A DNA stretch of 52,351 nucleotides, taken from positions 1 to 52,351 of the forward strand of contig DVED01000158.1 of NCBI GenBank assembly GCA_015295945.1. Direction: 5' to 3'. Below are positions 7,452 to 16,557 of the stretch, one piece after another. Each line of letters starts with the position of its first letter. Within the stretch, counting starts at the first letter, position 1. The translations under genes were made by a program, and so were the position numbers. The notes under the pieces are model-generated. The model searched no databases and was not told the DNA's origin. It was given only the letters and a program-made list of their open reading frames with translations. This DNA comes from Oscillatoriales cyanobacterium M59_W2019_021 (lineage in GTDB: Bacteria > Cyanobacteriota > Cyanobacteriia > Cyanobacteriales > Geitlerinemataceae).

Positions 7452-8279
7452 TTACTGCCAAAGTCGAGGAACGAGATCGCGAACCCAGCAAGATAAGCCA
7501 GAAAACTCAGGAGGATATCGATTGGCAAATTCCGCAAAAACACTCGGCATCACGGTTCTTATCCGAATATTGGCTAACTTTTGTAAATCCGTGTTTGATT
7601 TTATCTCTTTGTAATAGTTAGTTGGAGTAATGTGAATGAAAACTCCATTACAAGCGATCCTCCAATGGTTGTTATACGATCGATTCTGACGAGCATTTAC
7701 TTTCTGCAATCGACTACCCGGTCGAATCACTTCGCATGGAATAATTTTACCATAAGGCTTTCTTTCAATCTTAAAGCTTGTGTTTGGACAAGAATTATCC
7801 TGAATAAATCGTTTTATTTTTGCTGCCGTTCCATCTGAGGAACAATTTGTCCAGTCGTATTTCAAATGAATGTTAGGTGGCTTTTCTGCATTATTTTGCT
7901 CGAAACCAATTGCTATTAATCGACGGGAGAACTGATTTAAGAATTTGTGAAGTACGATTTCGGCAGGAATAATTTCTGGAGATTTAACTTCTGTGCCATT
8001 GAGTAATGGTTGGAAAGACTTAATTAATAAAGTTTCGGCTTCTGTTAAACCTTCTTGGTTCCAGGGAACCCAAGCAATTCTCACTGGAGTCTTTCGATCG
8101 ATATCTTCGAGTTGATATCGACGATGATGATTTTTCCATCTAGTCGCTAGATTTGTAGCTTGTCCGATATACAGAATTCGGTCGTGAGAGTCGATCGCAA
8201 AATAAATCGCCGTGCAATTCGGAAGAGCTTTGACTTGAGATAAAGCAAAAAACGGGAGTTGGAACGGATCGAGAAACAT
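7452..8279 (-). CDS. GIY-YIG nuclease-domain protein
   Basis: 275 aa. The N-terminal GIY-YIG fold is visible: AIYFAI (about 24-29, GIY position), ILYIGQATNLATRW (35-48, YIG plus conserved Arg) and a later acidic residue in LTEAETLLIKSFQPLLN, which supplies the family Glu/Asn region. Residues 100-275 are a long, AT-richer C-terminal region without a recognised domain. GIY-YIG proteins cut nucleic acids in repair, restriction and homing. No intron or intein is seen, so homing is not indicated. The gene converges on ruvA with a 27-bp gap. Codon use is more AT-rich than that of its neighbours, which fits acquisition by transfer. Confidence 0.8.
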   Translation of the reverse strand: MFLDPFQLPFFALSQVKALPNCTAIYFAIDSHDRILYIGQATNLATRWKNHHRRYQLEDIDRKTPVRIAWVPWNQEGLTEAETLLIKSFQPLLNGTEVKSPEIIPAEIVLHKFLNQFSRRLIAIGFEQNNAEKPPNIHLKYDWTNCSSDGTAAKIKRFIQDNSCPNTSFKIERKPYGKIIPCEVIRPGSRLQKVNARQNRSYNNHWRIACNGVFIHITPTNYYKEIKSNTDLQKLANIRIRTVMPSVFAEFANRYPPEFSGLSCWVRDLVPRLWQ

Positions 8280-8328
8280 AAATGTCTTGCCCTAGTCGGC
8301 TAAAAAAATTTTTGTAAGCCTTATATAT

Positions 8329-8967
8329 TTAAAACCGATAATTACGATCGCCCACCCACAAACTGACGGGAACGGCATTGCCGCGATCGTCCACTCGAAC
8401 TTCGACGACAAAGTTATTGCCGCGATTCTGGACTTGGATGATGTCGTTGTTGACGCGATCGCGGCGTTCTTCCGGCATATAATAACGCTCGATGCCGTAA
8501 GCGATCCGCTGTCCTCGAACCTCGCCTTTGAGGGCGATCTGATTGGCGGCTAAATCGGTGGGTTGCTTGGCGCTGATGCGAACGGGTTGCCAAGGCATGG
8601 GAGCGGTGACGGCTTTGACGATCGGGGCTTCCAGCACCAGGAAAAAGCTGAAGTGGCGCGGGTTTCTTCGAGACTGCCCGAATAATTCCTTGCCGCCGGG
8701 AAGCAGTTGTAAGCGATCGGGACGGGAAATTTCGTAACTGAGGGTTTGATAGTGTCCCCGCAGGGGATCGTAGGGATCGGCGGGAAGGGTTTGCAAGACT
8801 ATGCGCTGCCCGGTGAGATACGTATAAGCATGATGGGCGGGGACGGCGACGACCAGGGCGGCTTGGAGGAGGAGGGGAACCCACAATCGCCACGCGCCGA
8901 TTCCGTTGGAGGAGAGGGACGATGCTTCCGGGCGAGGGGGTGTTGGGGTGGGACTGTCAGGGGTCAT
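8329..8967 (-). CDS. GDYXXLXY-domain membrane-anchored protein
   Basis: 212 aa from the ATG at 8967, which overlaps the TGA of the upstream DUF2157 gene by 4 bp (ATGA); a longer frame to 9159 only runs back into that gene. After a Pro/Ser-rich start there is one membrane segment (LWVPLLLQAALVVAVP), then an extracytoplasmic domain opening with DPYDPLRGHYQTLSYEI, the family motif GDYxxLxY with His for Asp. Such proteins regularly sit next to DUF2157 membrane proteins, as here, and the pair is probably translated together. The molecular role is unknown. Confidence 0.8.
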   Translation of the reverse strand: MTPDSPTPTPPRPEASSLSSNGIGAWRLWVPLLLQAALVVAVPAHHAYTYLTGQRIVLQTLPADPYDPLRGHYQTLSYEISRPDRLQLLPGGKELFGQSRRNPRHFSFFLVLEAPIVKAVTAPMPWQPVRISAKQPTDLAANQIALKGEVRGQRIAYGIERYYMPEERRDRVNNDIIQVQNRGNNFVVEVRVDDRGNAVPVSLWVGDRNYRF

Positions 8968-10412
8968 GGGGCTTCCTCCTGAGATGATGGGGGAATCGAT
9001 AACGGTTTGGATTTCTTCAACGTTTGCTCGAACGCCAGTCCGGCAACGATCGCACCTACACCACACAGCACAAAGACAAAGGATTTTAACAGCAATCCCG
9101 TATTGTATTCGAGCATCCGACTGACAATACTCAGGGATAACAGCAGCGTTCCTCCCCAAAAAGTGCGGCGAACGCCCGCCGCCAAGCCGTCTCGAACGAG
9201 GCTAATTGAGAATAAGAATAGCATAATATTCATCGAAATCGTGCCGAAAAGGGGGATGGGGGCGACGTGCAAATGCCAGAAGAGGAGCGTTCCAACGAGG
9301 AGGATGAGAGCGGCAACGGTTGGGCTATTCACGGCTCGCCATTGCTGGAATCGATCTTGAGTTTCGGGCGATCCTCCTGTGGAGTCGCCCGGCGAGCGTA
9401 ACTGCAACCACCCTAAGAGGGTTAACGCACCGACAATGGCAATATCGACGATAAACGCTCGCAAAGATTGCCAGCGATCGAAGTCGAGATTTCCTAACTT
9501 TAAATAGTGCCAAATATTGAAGGAAAAAACGTATAGAACCGCACTGAGAAACAGGACGGCTAAGCGGCGGGCGATCGCCCGAAATCGACCCTCTAAAACC
9601 GAAGTCAGATGACGCCATCGCCCGAACTGCCAGAGGCGATCGCGATACGCCCAAAAGAGCGCGGGCGGGAGAGCGATCGCCAGTTCGATCGCCCATCCTT
9701 GGAAGCGGAGGAGATTGGCTAAAAATGAGGTCATCGCCGCGATCGCGCCCAGTCCGAAAATGGCGGGCGATCGACACCAGTATGCCAGGGGAATGAATAC
9801 AAATAATCCCACTAAAGGCATATGTTCGACGATCGCTTTTCCCCAAGACCCTTCGGGGGCGATCGAACTGGAAGACAGCCCGATCCAGTAGCCGATTTGG
9901 AGGAGAATTGCCGCTAAAACGCCCAGGGAAGTCAACCGCAAACTTGCCGACATAAATGCCACGCCCAAACCCCACGCCAGAAACAATTCGTATAAATTTC
10001 CACTATCGCCAAAGAGTTGCGACATCAGCGCCATATTGGCTCCGAGGACGATCGCGCCCAATAGCAACAACCCTTGCCCTAATTGACGATACGATGGCGG
10101 CATCGTCGGTTTGCGCCACAAGTAAAATCCCGTCCCATTGACGCTGAAAAATAAACTTAACAATAAAATCAGCCGCGAAAATCGCGACCACGCCTCCCAA
10201 TTTGCCGCCACGAAGATAATGGTTCCCACGCCCATTAAGATGCCGCCCAAGCTCATTAAGAGGGCGGTAAATCGATTTTTCGCCGAACTTTCGAGGTCGG
10301 AAAACTGATAGCGATCGGCAAGTTTCTCGTAGGTCGATCGATCGATGGTTCCTTCGCGCAACCAGCGTTCGGTTTCTTGGCGCAATTGACGGCGGAATTT
10401 CTCGGAAAGCAC
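8964..10412 (-). CDS. DUF2157 multi-pass membrane protein
   Basis: 482 aa if started at GTG 10412 (LSEKFRRQLRQETERWLREGTI...). The open frame continues to an ATG at 10523, but those 37 residues are encoded by low-complexity GGGGAAGCC repeats and look spurious. The N-terminal DUF2157 part has a cytoplasmic helix-turn segment with SDLESSAKNRF followed by the first membrane helices (TALLMSLGGILMGVGTIIFVAANWEAW). More than ten hydrophobic segments follow to the C-terminus. The function is unknown. It is coupled by a 4-bp overlap to the GDYXXLXY gene downstream, suggesting a two-component membrane complex. Confidence 0.8.
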   Translation of the reverse strand: MLSEKFRRQLRQETERWLREGTIDRSTYEKLADRYQFSDLESSAKNRFTALLMSLGGILMGVGTIIFVAANWEAWSRFSRLILLLSLFFSVNGTGFYLWRKPTMPPSYRQLGQGLLLLGAIVLGANMALMSQLFGDSGNLYELFLAWGLGVAFMSASLRLTSLGVLAAILLQIGYWIGLSSSSIAPEGSWGKAIVEHMPLVGLFVFIPLAYWCRSPAIFGLGAIAAMTSFLANLLRFQGWAIELAIALPPALFWAYRDRLWQFGRWRHLTSVLEGRFRAIARRLAVLFLSAVLYVFSFNIWHYLKLGNLDFDRWQSLRAFIVDIAIVGALTLLGWLQLRSPGDSTGGSPETQDRFQQWRAVNSPTVAALILLVGTLLFWHLHVAPIPLFGTISMNIMLFLFSISLVRDGLAAGVRRTFWGGTLLLSLSIVSRMLEYNTGLLLKSFVFVLCGVGAIVAGLAFEQTLKKSKPLSIPPSSQEEAP

Positions 10413-10436
10413 GATCTCAGGAGTTCGGGAGAGGAA

Positions 10437-10557
10437 GAGGGCGGGGGAAGCCGGGGAAGCCGGGGAAGCAAAAGTTTGCCAATCACCAATGACGAATGAC
10501 AAATAACCAACCCCAAAACCCAAACTCTAAACCCCCAACCCCAATGACCAATGACTA
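10437..10557. repeat. Low-complexity tandem units upstream of DUF2157 and hom
   Basis: Three GGGGAAGCC units (about 10446-10470), then CCCCAAA/CCAATGAC-type units up to 10557. This is the same repeat class as at 3406 and 23492. It fills the divergent spacer between the DUF2157 gene and homoserine dehydrogenase. Confidence 0.6.
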
Positions 10558-10607
10558 ACGATACAATCGATCTCAGTCAATGAATACATGAGTGTAGGTC
10601 TGCGATC

Positions 10608-11918
10608 GTGGGTTTTCAAATCGGCATACTCGGATTAGGTACGGTAGGAACGGGAACGGCGCGAATTTTGCTCGATCCGGCGGGACGGCATCCCCTGTTG
10701 CGGGAGTTACAGATCTCGCGGGTGGGAGTACGATCGCTCGACAAACCCCGTGCCGTCGAACTCCCTGCCTCTATGTTAACCACGGATTTGGAGGCGATCG
10801 TCACCGATGCCGATATCGATATTGTCGTCGAGTTAATCGGCGGATTGGAACCCGCACGATCGCTGATTTTACAAGCCATTGCTAACGGCAAGCACGTCGT
10901 CACTGCCAATAAAGCCGTGATTTCTCGGTTCGGAGACGAAATCTACGCCGCCGCCAACGAAAAAGGGGTGTACGTGATGCTCGAAGCTGCCGTCGGCGGT
11001 GGCATTCCGGTGATTCAACCCCTGAAACAAGCCCTCGGCGTCAACCGCATCAAGCGCGTCATCGGCATCGTTAACGGCACCACCAACTACATTCTCACCC
11101 GAATGCAGGCAGAAGGGGCGAGTTTTGCCGATGTCTTAGCCGACGCGCAACGGCTGGGATACGCCGAAGCCGATCCCACTGCCGACGTGGATGGGTTGGA
11201 TGCCGCCGATAAAATTGCGATTTTGGCATCGATCGCCTTTGGAGGGCGCATTAAACTCGACAGCGTTTACTGCGAAGGGATTCGCAACGTCAGTGCCGCC
11301 GATATTGCCTATGCGGAAAAATTGGATTTTGTCATTAAGTTATTGGCGATCGCCCAAGAAGATATCCCCGAAGATTCGGGTTCCGGAACGCCCCAACAAC
11401 TGCAAGTTAAGGTGCATCCCACCCTCGTCGCCAAAACCCACCCTCTCGCCAGTATTAACGATGTCTACAACGCGATTTTGGTGGAAGGGGAACCCCTGGG
11501 ACAAGTGATGTTCTTCGGTCCCGGTGCCGGGGAAGGGGCAACAGCCAGCGCCGTGGTTGCCGATTTGCTCAATATCGCTGCCATCTTGCAAACGGAAACC
11601 GAACCCATTCCCCACCCCTTGCTGAGTTGCACCCACCAGCACTACTGCGCCATCGCCCCCGTGGAAGAGTCGGTCAGCCGCTTCTACGCCCGCTTTCTCA
11701 CCCAAGATACCCCCGGCGTCGTGGGCAGTTTGGGAACCCTGTTCGGCGATCGCGGCGTCAGTTTGGAATCGGTGGTGCAAATCGGGATGCGCGATCGCCT
11801 CGCCGAAATCGTCGTCGTCACCCACGACGTACGCGAAGGCAACTTCCAGCAAGCGTTAGCCGATATTCGCCAACTCGAGGCGATCGCCGATATTCCCAGC
11901 GTGTTGCGCGTTTTGTAG
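10608..11918 (+). CDS. hom: Homoserine dehydrogenase
   Basis: 436 aa with a GTG start at 10608. The Rossmann NAD(P) motif is GLGTVG (9-14). The catalytic domain carries TANKAVIS and the substrate-binding GTTNYILTRM and ADPTADVDGLDAADK stretch with its catalytic Lys/Asp. A C-terminal ACT domain (about 350-436, starting FYARFLTQDTPGVVGSL) is the usual site for threonine feedback. It reduces aspartate semialdehyde to homoserine, the branch point to Thr and Met. The length is typical of the monofunctional bacterial enzyme. The gene stands alone; no thrB, thrC or aspartokinase is in view. Confidence 0.95.
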   Translation: MGFQIGILGLGTVGTGTARILLDPAGRHPLLRELQISRVGVRSLDKPRAVELPASMLTTDLEAIVTDADIDIVVELIGGLEPARSLILQAIANGKHVVTANKAVISRFGDEIYAAANEKGVYVMLEAAVGGGIPVIQPLKQALGVNRIKRVIGIVNGTTNYILTRMQAEGASFADVLADAQRLGYAEADPTADVDGLDAADKIAILASIAFGGRIKLDSVYCEGIRNVSAADIAYAEKLDFVIKLLAIAQEDIPEDSGSGTPQQLQVKVHPTLVAKTHPLASINDVYNAILVEGEPLGQVMFFGPGAGEGATASAVVADLLNIAAILQTETEPIPHPLLSCTHQHYCAIAPVEESVSRFYARFLTQDTPGVVGSLGTLFGDRGVSLESVVQIGMRDRLAEIVVVTHDVREGNFQQALADIRQLEAIADIPSVLRVL

Positions 11919-11974
11919 TCGATCGGTTGAGGAATAGCGATTCTCGCCAAATTATAGTATTCAGCATTCAGCTA

Positions 11975-12038
11975 ATGCGCTACACGCAGGCTAGCTCTGA
12001 TGCGCTGAAGCACAGGCTGTGCCAACAGAGGAAACGCC
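11975..12038 (+). repeat. Small dispersed repeat downstream of hom
   Basis: Two partial copies of ATGCGCT-(3-5)-GC(A/G)CAGGCT (from 11975 and 12000), the second followed by GTGCCAACAGAGGAAACGCC. They are related to the insert at 5156-5181. Confidence 0.5.
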
Positions 12039-12175
12039 TACAGCACCCAGCAATCGGCAAAAACCTGGCTATGTCTAGCTTTTCCCTTGGCAATACCTCC
12101 TAATCTATGTGCGTAGTGCCATAAAAATGGCTCTCCCAACACTGTGGGGGTAAATGTATATTGCGTATAAATGTC

Positions 12176-12248
12176 GGGTGGTGGGTTACGGCACGGATTC
12201 AAACGGACGGGTTTTTCCGATCGATCGTACCCGTGCCTAACCCCACCC
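12176..12248. repeat. Long inverted repeat (REP/MITE-like)
   Basis: Arms GGGTTACGGCACGG and CCGTGCCTAACCCC extend to GGGTGGT/CACCC at the edges around a 35-nt centre. There is no ORF. Position between hom and the DUF760 gene allows a terminator role, but the arm sequence looks like a dispersed cyanobacterial palindrome. Confidence 0.5.
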
Positions 12249-12492
12249 TACGAAATATAAGGGCGATCGGAGTGAGAAGATCCGACGATGGAAGTTCGGT
12301 TTAGACAACTACACACTCCGTCTCAAAATTGTTACATTAAAACCAAGCAGAAACACGTCTGTTCTCGAAAGCATTCAACCTTTTCCCAACTCCATTGGGA
12401 TTTCTTCAAAGCATCCCATCGATCGTTTTCGTTTGCATTCTCGATCGTCTCGTTTAAACCAAATCAGCCTCACGGGCTGTAAGGAGGTCAAA

Positions 12493-12837
12493 TTGCAAAG
12501 TCCATTCAACCAATCTCAGGAATTTTTAGGCGACGAAACCCAAATGCCCAACCTCTTGTGGGATTATGTTCAAGGTTTGAGTCCGGAAGCAGTTTCCCAA
12601 CTGTCTAAACCCACTTCCGCTGATGTCTTTCAGGTCATGGAACGAAATATCGTCGGATTGTTAGGAAATCTCCCGCCCGAACATTTTGGCGTGAGTATCA
12701 CCACCAGCCGGGAACATTTGGGACGACTTCTGGCATCGGCAATGATGAGCGGCTATTTCTTGCGCAATGCCGAACAACGGATGGTGTTTGAAAATGTCCT
12801 GGCTCAAACCCCCAGTCAAAATCACGATACTCCATAG
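12493..12837 (+). CDS. DUF760-family protein
   Basis: 114 aa from TTG 12493. AAGGAGG at 12481-12487 lies five bases before this TTG, which decides the start over the ATG at 12433. The protein matches the DUF760 pattern seen in cyanobacteria and plastids: NLLWDYVQGLSPE, then a hydrophobic helix region ending LLASAMMSGYFLRNAEQRM. It is cytosolic, with no membrane segment. The function is unknown in cyanobacteria. The last residues (HDTP) and the TAG stop lie inside a palindromic dispersed repeat (12825-12888), so the native C-terminus may have been replaced. Confidence 0.8.
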   Translation: MQSPFNQSQEFLGDETQMPNLLWDYVQGLSPEAVSQLSKPTSADVFQVMERNIVGLLGNLPPEHFGVSITTSREHLGRLLASAMMSGYFLRNAEQRMVFENVLAQTPSQNHDTP

Positions 12838-12888
12838 GAGCCACTGCGCGAACGCCGATCTCGTCAGCGACTCCCTGTGGGAGTATCG
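12825..12888. repeat. Palindromic small dispersed repeat at the 3' end of DUF760
   Basis: CGATACTCC at the left end and GGAGTATCG at the right end are exact complements. The inner GGAGCCACTGCGCGAACGCC resembles 28023-28054 and part of 2795-2830. It supplies the stop codon of the DUF760 gene. Confidence 0.65.
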
Positions 12889-13002
12889 TCCGTTCGTCGT
12901 CCCCCTTCAATCTCGGCAGCTATTGTCAGCCGTTCGCCATCCCAGTAAATTTGAAAAGGGCGCACTGCGTTGCGCTCTTTCAATTTGCCGAGAAAACTGG
13001 GA

Positions 13003-14181
13003 ATGACTGCTAAAAACCGATCGAAACCGATGAAGGAAAACGCGAGATCGATCGAGACAGTTGCCCTCCCCGAACTTCCCGTTACCCAACTGCGGCGAGA
13101 TCTCCGGCAATGGTACGCTGAATCCGGACGCCGCTTGCCCTGGCGCGAGCGAGACGATCCCTATCTCATCTGGGTATCGGAAATCATGCTACAACAAACC
13201 CAGGTGAAAACCGTCATTCCCTACTACCAAAACTGGCTGAGTCGGTTTCCCGACCTGGCTACTCTCGCCAAAGCCGATCTCCAAGACGTTCTCAAAGCTT
13301 GGCAGGGTTTGGGATACTACGCTCGCGCCCGCAATCTCCACAAAGCCGCTGGGGCAGTCGTTCGCCAACACGGGGGCATCTTTCCCCAACAACTAGACGA
13401 CGTTCTCGCCTTGCCGGGAATCGGGCGCAGTACCGCCGGAGGCATTCTCAGTGCGGCTTTTAACCAACCCGTTTCCATCCTCGACGGCAACGTCAAGCGC
13501 GTGTTATCCCGACTGATAGCCCTCAGCGTTCCCCCGGCTAAAGCTCTACCGCAACTCTGGCAGCTTTCGGATACCCTCCTCGATCGCGAAAATCCCCGCG
13601 ATTTCAACCAAGCGTTGATGGATTTGGGGGCGACGCTGTGTACGCCCAAAAACCCCGGTTGTCTGCTGTGTCCGTGGAGAACGTCCTGCAAGGCTTACAA
13701 TTTGGAAAAACAGTCGGAAATTCCCATGCGCGAAACTCGTTTTCCGTTACCTCACAAACACATTGGCGTTGCCGTGATTTGGAACGATCGCCAGCAACTT
13801 TTAATCGATCGCCGTCTGGATTCGGGACTCCTGGGGGGATTGTGGGAGTTTCCCGGCGGCAAAATCGAACCGGGAGAGACGATCGAAGCTTGCATTGCCC
13901 GCGAAATTCAGGAAGAATTGGGGATCGAGGTCGAAGTCGGGGAACGCCTGATTACGGTCGAACACGCCTACACCCACTTCCGCGTCACCCTCAACGTCCA
14001 CCACTGCCGCCACCTGCACGGAGAACCCCAGGCGATCGAATGTCAGGAAGTCCGCTGGGTGACCCTAGAGGAAATCGATCGCTTTCCCTTTCCCAAAGCC
14101 AACACCCTGATTATCGAAGCCTTGCGGGAATTTGCCAACGGTGAGCCAACATCCGCGCCTATCCGAAACGAATTGCGATGA
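13003..14181 (+). CDS. mutY: A/G-specific adenine glycosylase MutY with C-terminal NUDIX-like domain
   Basis: 392 aa from ATG 13003; ATG 13030 is also possible and neither has a clear ribosome-binding site. MutY removes adenine mispaired with 8-oxoguanine. Visible: the catalytic Glu in VSEIMLQQTQV, helix-hairpin-helix LPGIGRSTAGGI followed by ILDGNVKRVLSR with the catalytic Asp, and the [4Fe-4S] ligands C-x6-C-x2-C-x5-C in CTPKNPGCLLCPWRTSC. The C-terminal 8-oxoG-recognition domain keeps a NUDIX-box-like GGKIEPGETIEA...REIQEELGI, unusually complete for MutY. The stop overlaps the start of the next gene by 4 bp (ATGA). Confidence 0.93.
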   Translation: MTAKNRSKPMKENARSIETVALPELPVTQLRRDLRQWYAESGRRLPWRERDDPYLIWVSEIMLQQTQVKTVIPYYQNWLSRFPDLATLAKADLQDVLKAWQGLGYYARARNLHKAAGAVVRQHGGIFPQQLDDVLALPGIGRSTAGGILSAAFNQPVSILDGNVKRVLSRLIALSVPPAKALPQLWQLSDTLLDRENPRDFNQALMDLGATLCTPKNPGCLLCPWRTSCKAYNLEKQSEIPMRETRFPLPHKHIGVAVIWNDRQQLLIDRRLDSGLLGGLWEFPGGKIEPGETIEACIAREIQEELGIEVEVGERLITVEHAYTHFRVTLNVHHCRHLHGEPQAIECQEVRWVTLEEIDRFPFPKANTLIIEALREFANGEPTSAPIRNELR

Positions 14182-14426
14182 AACCGATGTCGTCTCCATC
14201 CTCGATCGATCCTTGGAAGTACAAACCCTGGTGGTGTCAACCCTGGTCGATCGTCTTGACCGGAATGAGTTTAACCATCGGTAGCTGGCTGCTTTTTCAC
14301 CGCGTGTGGTTGACGGTTTTGGTGGCAATTCCCGTTTTGGTGTGGATGGTGTTTTTCCTGGTGTTTTGGCCGCCGATGATGGCTCAGTATTTGGCACAAC
14401 TTCAGGCGGAAGAGGACGATCGTTAG
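14178..14426 (+). CDS. Small membrane protein, DUF6737-like
   Basis: 82 aa, overlapping mutY by 4 bp and so probably translationally coupled to it. DPWKYKPWWCQPWSI is followed by two closely spaced membrane helices (SIVLTGMSLTIGSWLLF and LTVLVAIPVLVWMVFFLVFW) and an acidic tail. The Trp-rich start is a cyanobacterial hallmark I associate with DUF6737. The function is unknown, and nothing besides the overlap links it to DNA repair. Confidence 0.75.
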   Translation: MKPMSSPSSIDPWKYKPWWCQPWSIVLTGMSLTIGSWLLFHRVWLTVLVAIPVLVWMVFFLVFWPPMMAQYLAQLQAEEDDR

Positions 14427-14429
14427 CGT

Positions 14430-14520
14430 TGGGGTTGGGGGTTGGTCATTGCTAGTTGCGCTTTCGCTGGTTTCTTTCTTCCCCGGCTTCCCCGGCTCAA
14501 GAAAGCTCACCTCCACCGGA
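14430..14520. repeat. Low-complexity repeat tract
   Basis: TTGGGGT units, then CCCCGGCTT units and CTCAAGAAAGCTC. The last motif also occurs at 3521-3534 beside another CCCC tract, so the tracts share a composite structure. Confidence 0.5.
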
Positions 14521-14607
14521 AAATGTCCGATCCCGTACTAACGTATTCTTAGGCAATGGATTTCCCGTAAAATTAAGGAAAAGACGAAGTTACAAAGCTT
14601 AATAACT

Positions 14608-14895
14608 ATGAGTATCTTGACCGTGGCGAGTTGGAGTATCGGGATCTGGCTCGGTTTGATGACCCTGCTGTTCATCTTCCGCATCGTCCTGACTTGGTAT
14701 CCCCAGGTGGAGTTAAATCGGTTTCCCTTCAGCGCGATCGCCATTCCCACCGAACCGTTCCTGTCTCCCACCCGCAAGCTGATTCCGCCCCTGGGTGGCG
14801 TCGATATTTCCCCGATTATCTGGGTGGGGATCGTCAGCTTGTTGCGAGAGGTGCTTTTAGGACAGCAAGGAATCTTGACGATGCTGATGCGGTAA
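14608..14895 (+). CDS. YggT family membrane protein
   Basis: 95 aa with two hydrophobic regions (IWLGLMTLLFIFRIVLTWYP and ISPIIWVGIVSLLREVLL) and the family core PTEPFLSPTRKLIPPLGGVDISPI. YggT/Ycf19 proteins are small integral-membrane proteins; in cyanobacteria and plastids they have been tied to thylakoid membrane or nucleoid organisation. It faces accC tail to tail, a neighbourhood often conserved in cyanobacteria. Start ATG 14608; no strong Shine-Dalgarno sequence is visible. Confidence 0.88.
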   Translation: MSILTVASWSIGIWLGLMTLLFIFRIVLTWYPQVELNRFPFSAIAIPTEPFLSPTRKLIPPLGGVDISPIIWVGIVSLLREVLLGQQGILTMLMR

Positions 14896-14970
14896 CCATC
14901 GACGATTTCGCCTTGGTTTAGAGCGATTGCAAAGCGAATACTCGCTCTGTATCGCTTCTTTCCATCTGAC

Positions 14971-16320
14971 TTACTTGGGCTTCAAAAATTGTTCGACAAA
15001 GTTGGTGTAAACATCCCCGGCGATAAAATCGGGATGGTCGAGAATCTTCTGGTGGAAGCCGATAGTCGTGGGAACCCCGGTGATGGCGCATTCTCGCAGC
15101 GCCCGTTTCATCCGCGCGATCGCGCTAGGGCGATCGGGCGCCCAAATAATTAACTTCCCAATGAGAGAATCGTAGTAGGGGGGAATTTCGTAGTCGGTGT
15201 AGACGTGGGAGTCCATGCGCACGCCGATGCCGCCGGGGGGGAGATAGCCGCTAATCCGTCCGGGACGGGGGGCAAAATTGTGATCGGGATCTTCAGCATT
15301 GATCCGACACTCGATGGCGTGACCTTGAAGGTTGACCTCGTTTTGATTGAGCGGCAGCCGTTCCCCTTGCGCCATCCGAATTTGCAAACCGATCAAGTCC
15401 AACCCGCAAATCGCTTCGGTGACGGGATGTTCCACCTGAATTCGGGTATTCATTTCCATAAAGTAGAAATTCCCCGCACCATCGAGCAGAAACTCCACCG
15501 TTCCCGCCCCCACATAGTGAATCGCCTTGGCAACCCGCACCGCCGCATCTCCCATCCGTTTCCGGAGTTTGGGACTCAGTGCCGGACTGGGGGCTTCTTC
15601 CAGGAGTTTCTGGTGGCGGCGTTGGATCGAACAATCTCGTTCTCCCAGGTGGATGGCGTTGCCGTAGGCATCTGCCATAATCTGAAATTCGATGTGACGC
15701 GGGCGATCGATAAATTTTTCTAAATAGACCCCCCCGTTGCCAAATGCCGCTTCCGCTTCTCCTTGCGCCGATCGAAACAGTTGGGGTAGTTCTTCTTCCG
15801 CCCGCACCAAGCGCATCCCCCGTCCGCCCCCGCCTGCCGTGGCTTTCACCATCACCGGATAGCCGATTTGCCGCGCCAGTTCCAGGGCTTCTTCCTCCGA
15901 AGCGATTAAGCCTTTGCTTCCCGGTACGGTGGGGACGCCGATGCGCTGCATGGTTTCCCGCGCGTTGGACTTGTCCCCCATTTTCAACATGGCTTCCGGC
16001 GTCGGTCCGATGAAGGTAATTTGGTGGTCGGCGCACATTTCCGCGAATCGGGCGTTTTCGGCGAGGAAGCCGTAACCGGGATGAATGGCGGTGGCGTTGT
16101 GGGTGAGCGCTGCCGAAATGATGTTGGGAACGTTGAGATAGCTCTTGTTGCTGGGGGCGTCGCCGATGCACACCGCTTCGTCTGCCAACTGTACGTGGAG
16201 GGCGTGGCGATCGATCGTCGAGTGGACGGCAACGGTCGCAATCCCCATCTCCTCGCACGTCCGGAGAATTCGCAGGGCAATTTCTCCCCGATTGGCAATT
16301 AAAATTTTATCAAACTGCAT
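14971..16320 (-). CDS. accC: Acetyl-CoA carboxylase, biotin carboxylase subunit
   Basis: 449 aa, the usual length. It opens [18 protein letters not shown] (the biotin-carboxylase N-terminal fold). ATP-grasp glycine loop [12 protein letters not shown] and the catalytic [16 protein letters not shown] (Glu, Asn and Arg of the active site) are present, and the C-terminal domain closes [18 protein letters not shown]. It carboxylates biotin on AccB using ATP and bicarbonate, the first half-reaction of malonyl-CoA synthesis in the cytoplasm. accB, accA and accD are not adjacent, as is normal in cyanobacteria. It is divergent from the tRNA-Leu gene. Confidence 0.97.
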   Translation of the reverse strand: MQFDKILIANRGEIALRILRTCEEMGIATVAVHSTIDRHALHVQLADEAVCIGDAPSNKSYLNVPNIISAALTHNATAIHPGYGFLAENARFAEMCADHQITFIGPTPEAMLKMGDKSNARETMQRIGVPTVPGSKGLIASEEEALELARQIGYPVMVKATAGGGGRGMRLVRAEEELPQLFRSAQGEAEAAFGNGGVYLEKFIDRPRHIEFQIMADAYGNAIHLGERDCSIQRRHQKLLEEAPSPALSPKLRKRMGDAAVRVAKAIHYVGAGTVEFLLDGAGNFYFMEMNTRIQVEHPVTEAICGLDLIGLQIRMAQGERLPLNQNEVNLQGHAIECRINAEDPDHNFAPRPGRISGYLPPGGIGVRMDSHVYTDYEIPPYYDSLIGKLIIWAPDRPSAIARMKRALRECAITGVPTTIGFHQKILDHPDFIAGDVYTNFVEQFLKPK

Positions 16321-16454
16321 GGTTTAGCCCGAACGGAAAACGAGCGGTCTCCCTCCCCGCGCGATCGCGAAAATTTGAGAATCTTACCCAAAGTGGTCGA
16401 AAGATGACCGCATCATGTTAAAATACTACCCTATAAGGTGAATACCTATGCTAC

Positions 16455-16535
16455 GCGGATGTGGTGGAATGGTAGACACGCACGCTTGAGGGGCGTGTGG
16501 AGCAATCCATGCGAGTTCGAGTCTCGCCATCCGCA
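16455..16535 (+). tRNA. trnL-GAG: tRNA-Leu(GAG)
   Basis: Acceptor GCGGATG (16455-16461) pairs with CATCCGC (16528-16534), discriminator A at 16535; CCA is not encoded. The anticodon stem CACGC/GCGTG holds loop TTGAGGG with anticodon GAG. The long variable arm marks class II. The T arm GCGAGTTCGAGTCTCGC is canonical. It reads the CUC and CUU codons. Confidence 0.96.
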
Positions 16536-16557
16536 TGACTTTTAACAATAGCGATTG

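Noticed and set aside
7452-8279. GIY-YIG gene as an intron-encoded homing endonuclease
   Set aside because: It is free-standing, with no group I intron or split host gene around it.
15293-16258. 321-aa minus-strand open frame
   Set aside because: Alternate frame of accC; Arg-rich, no family features.
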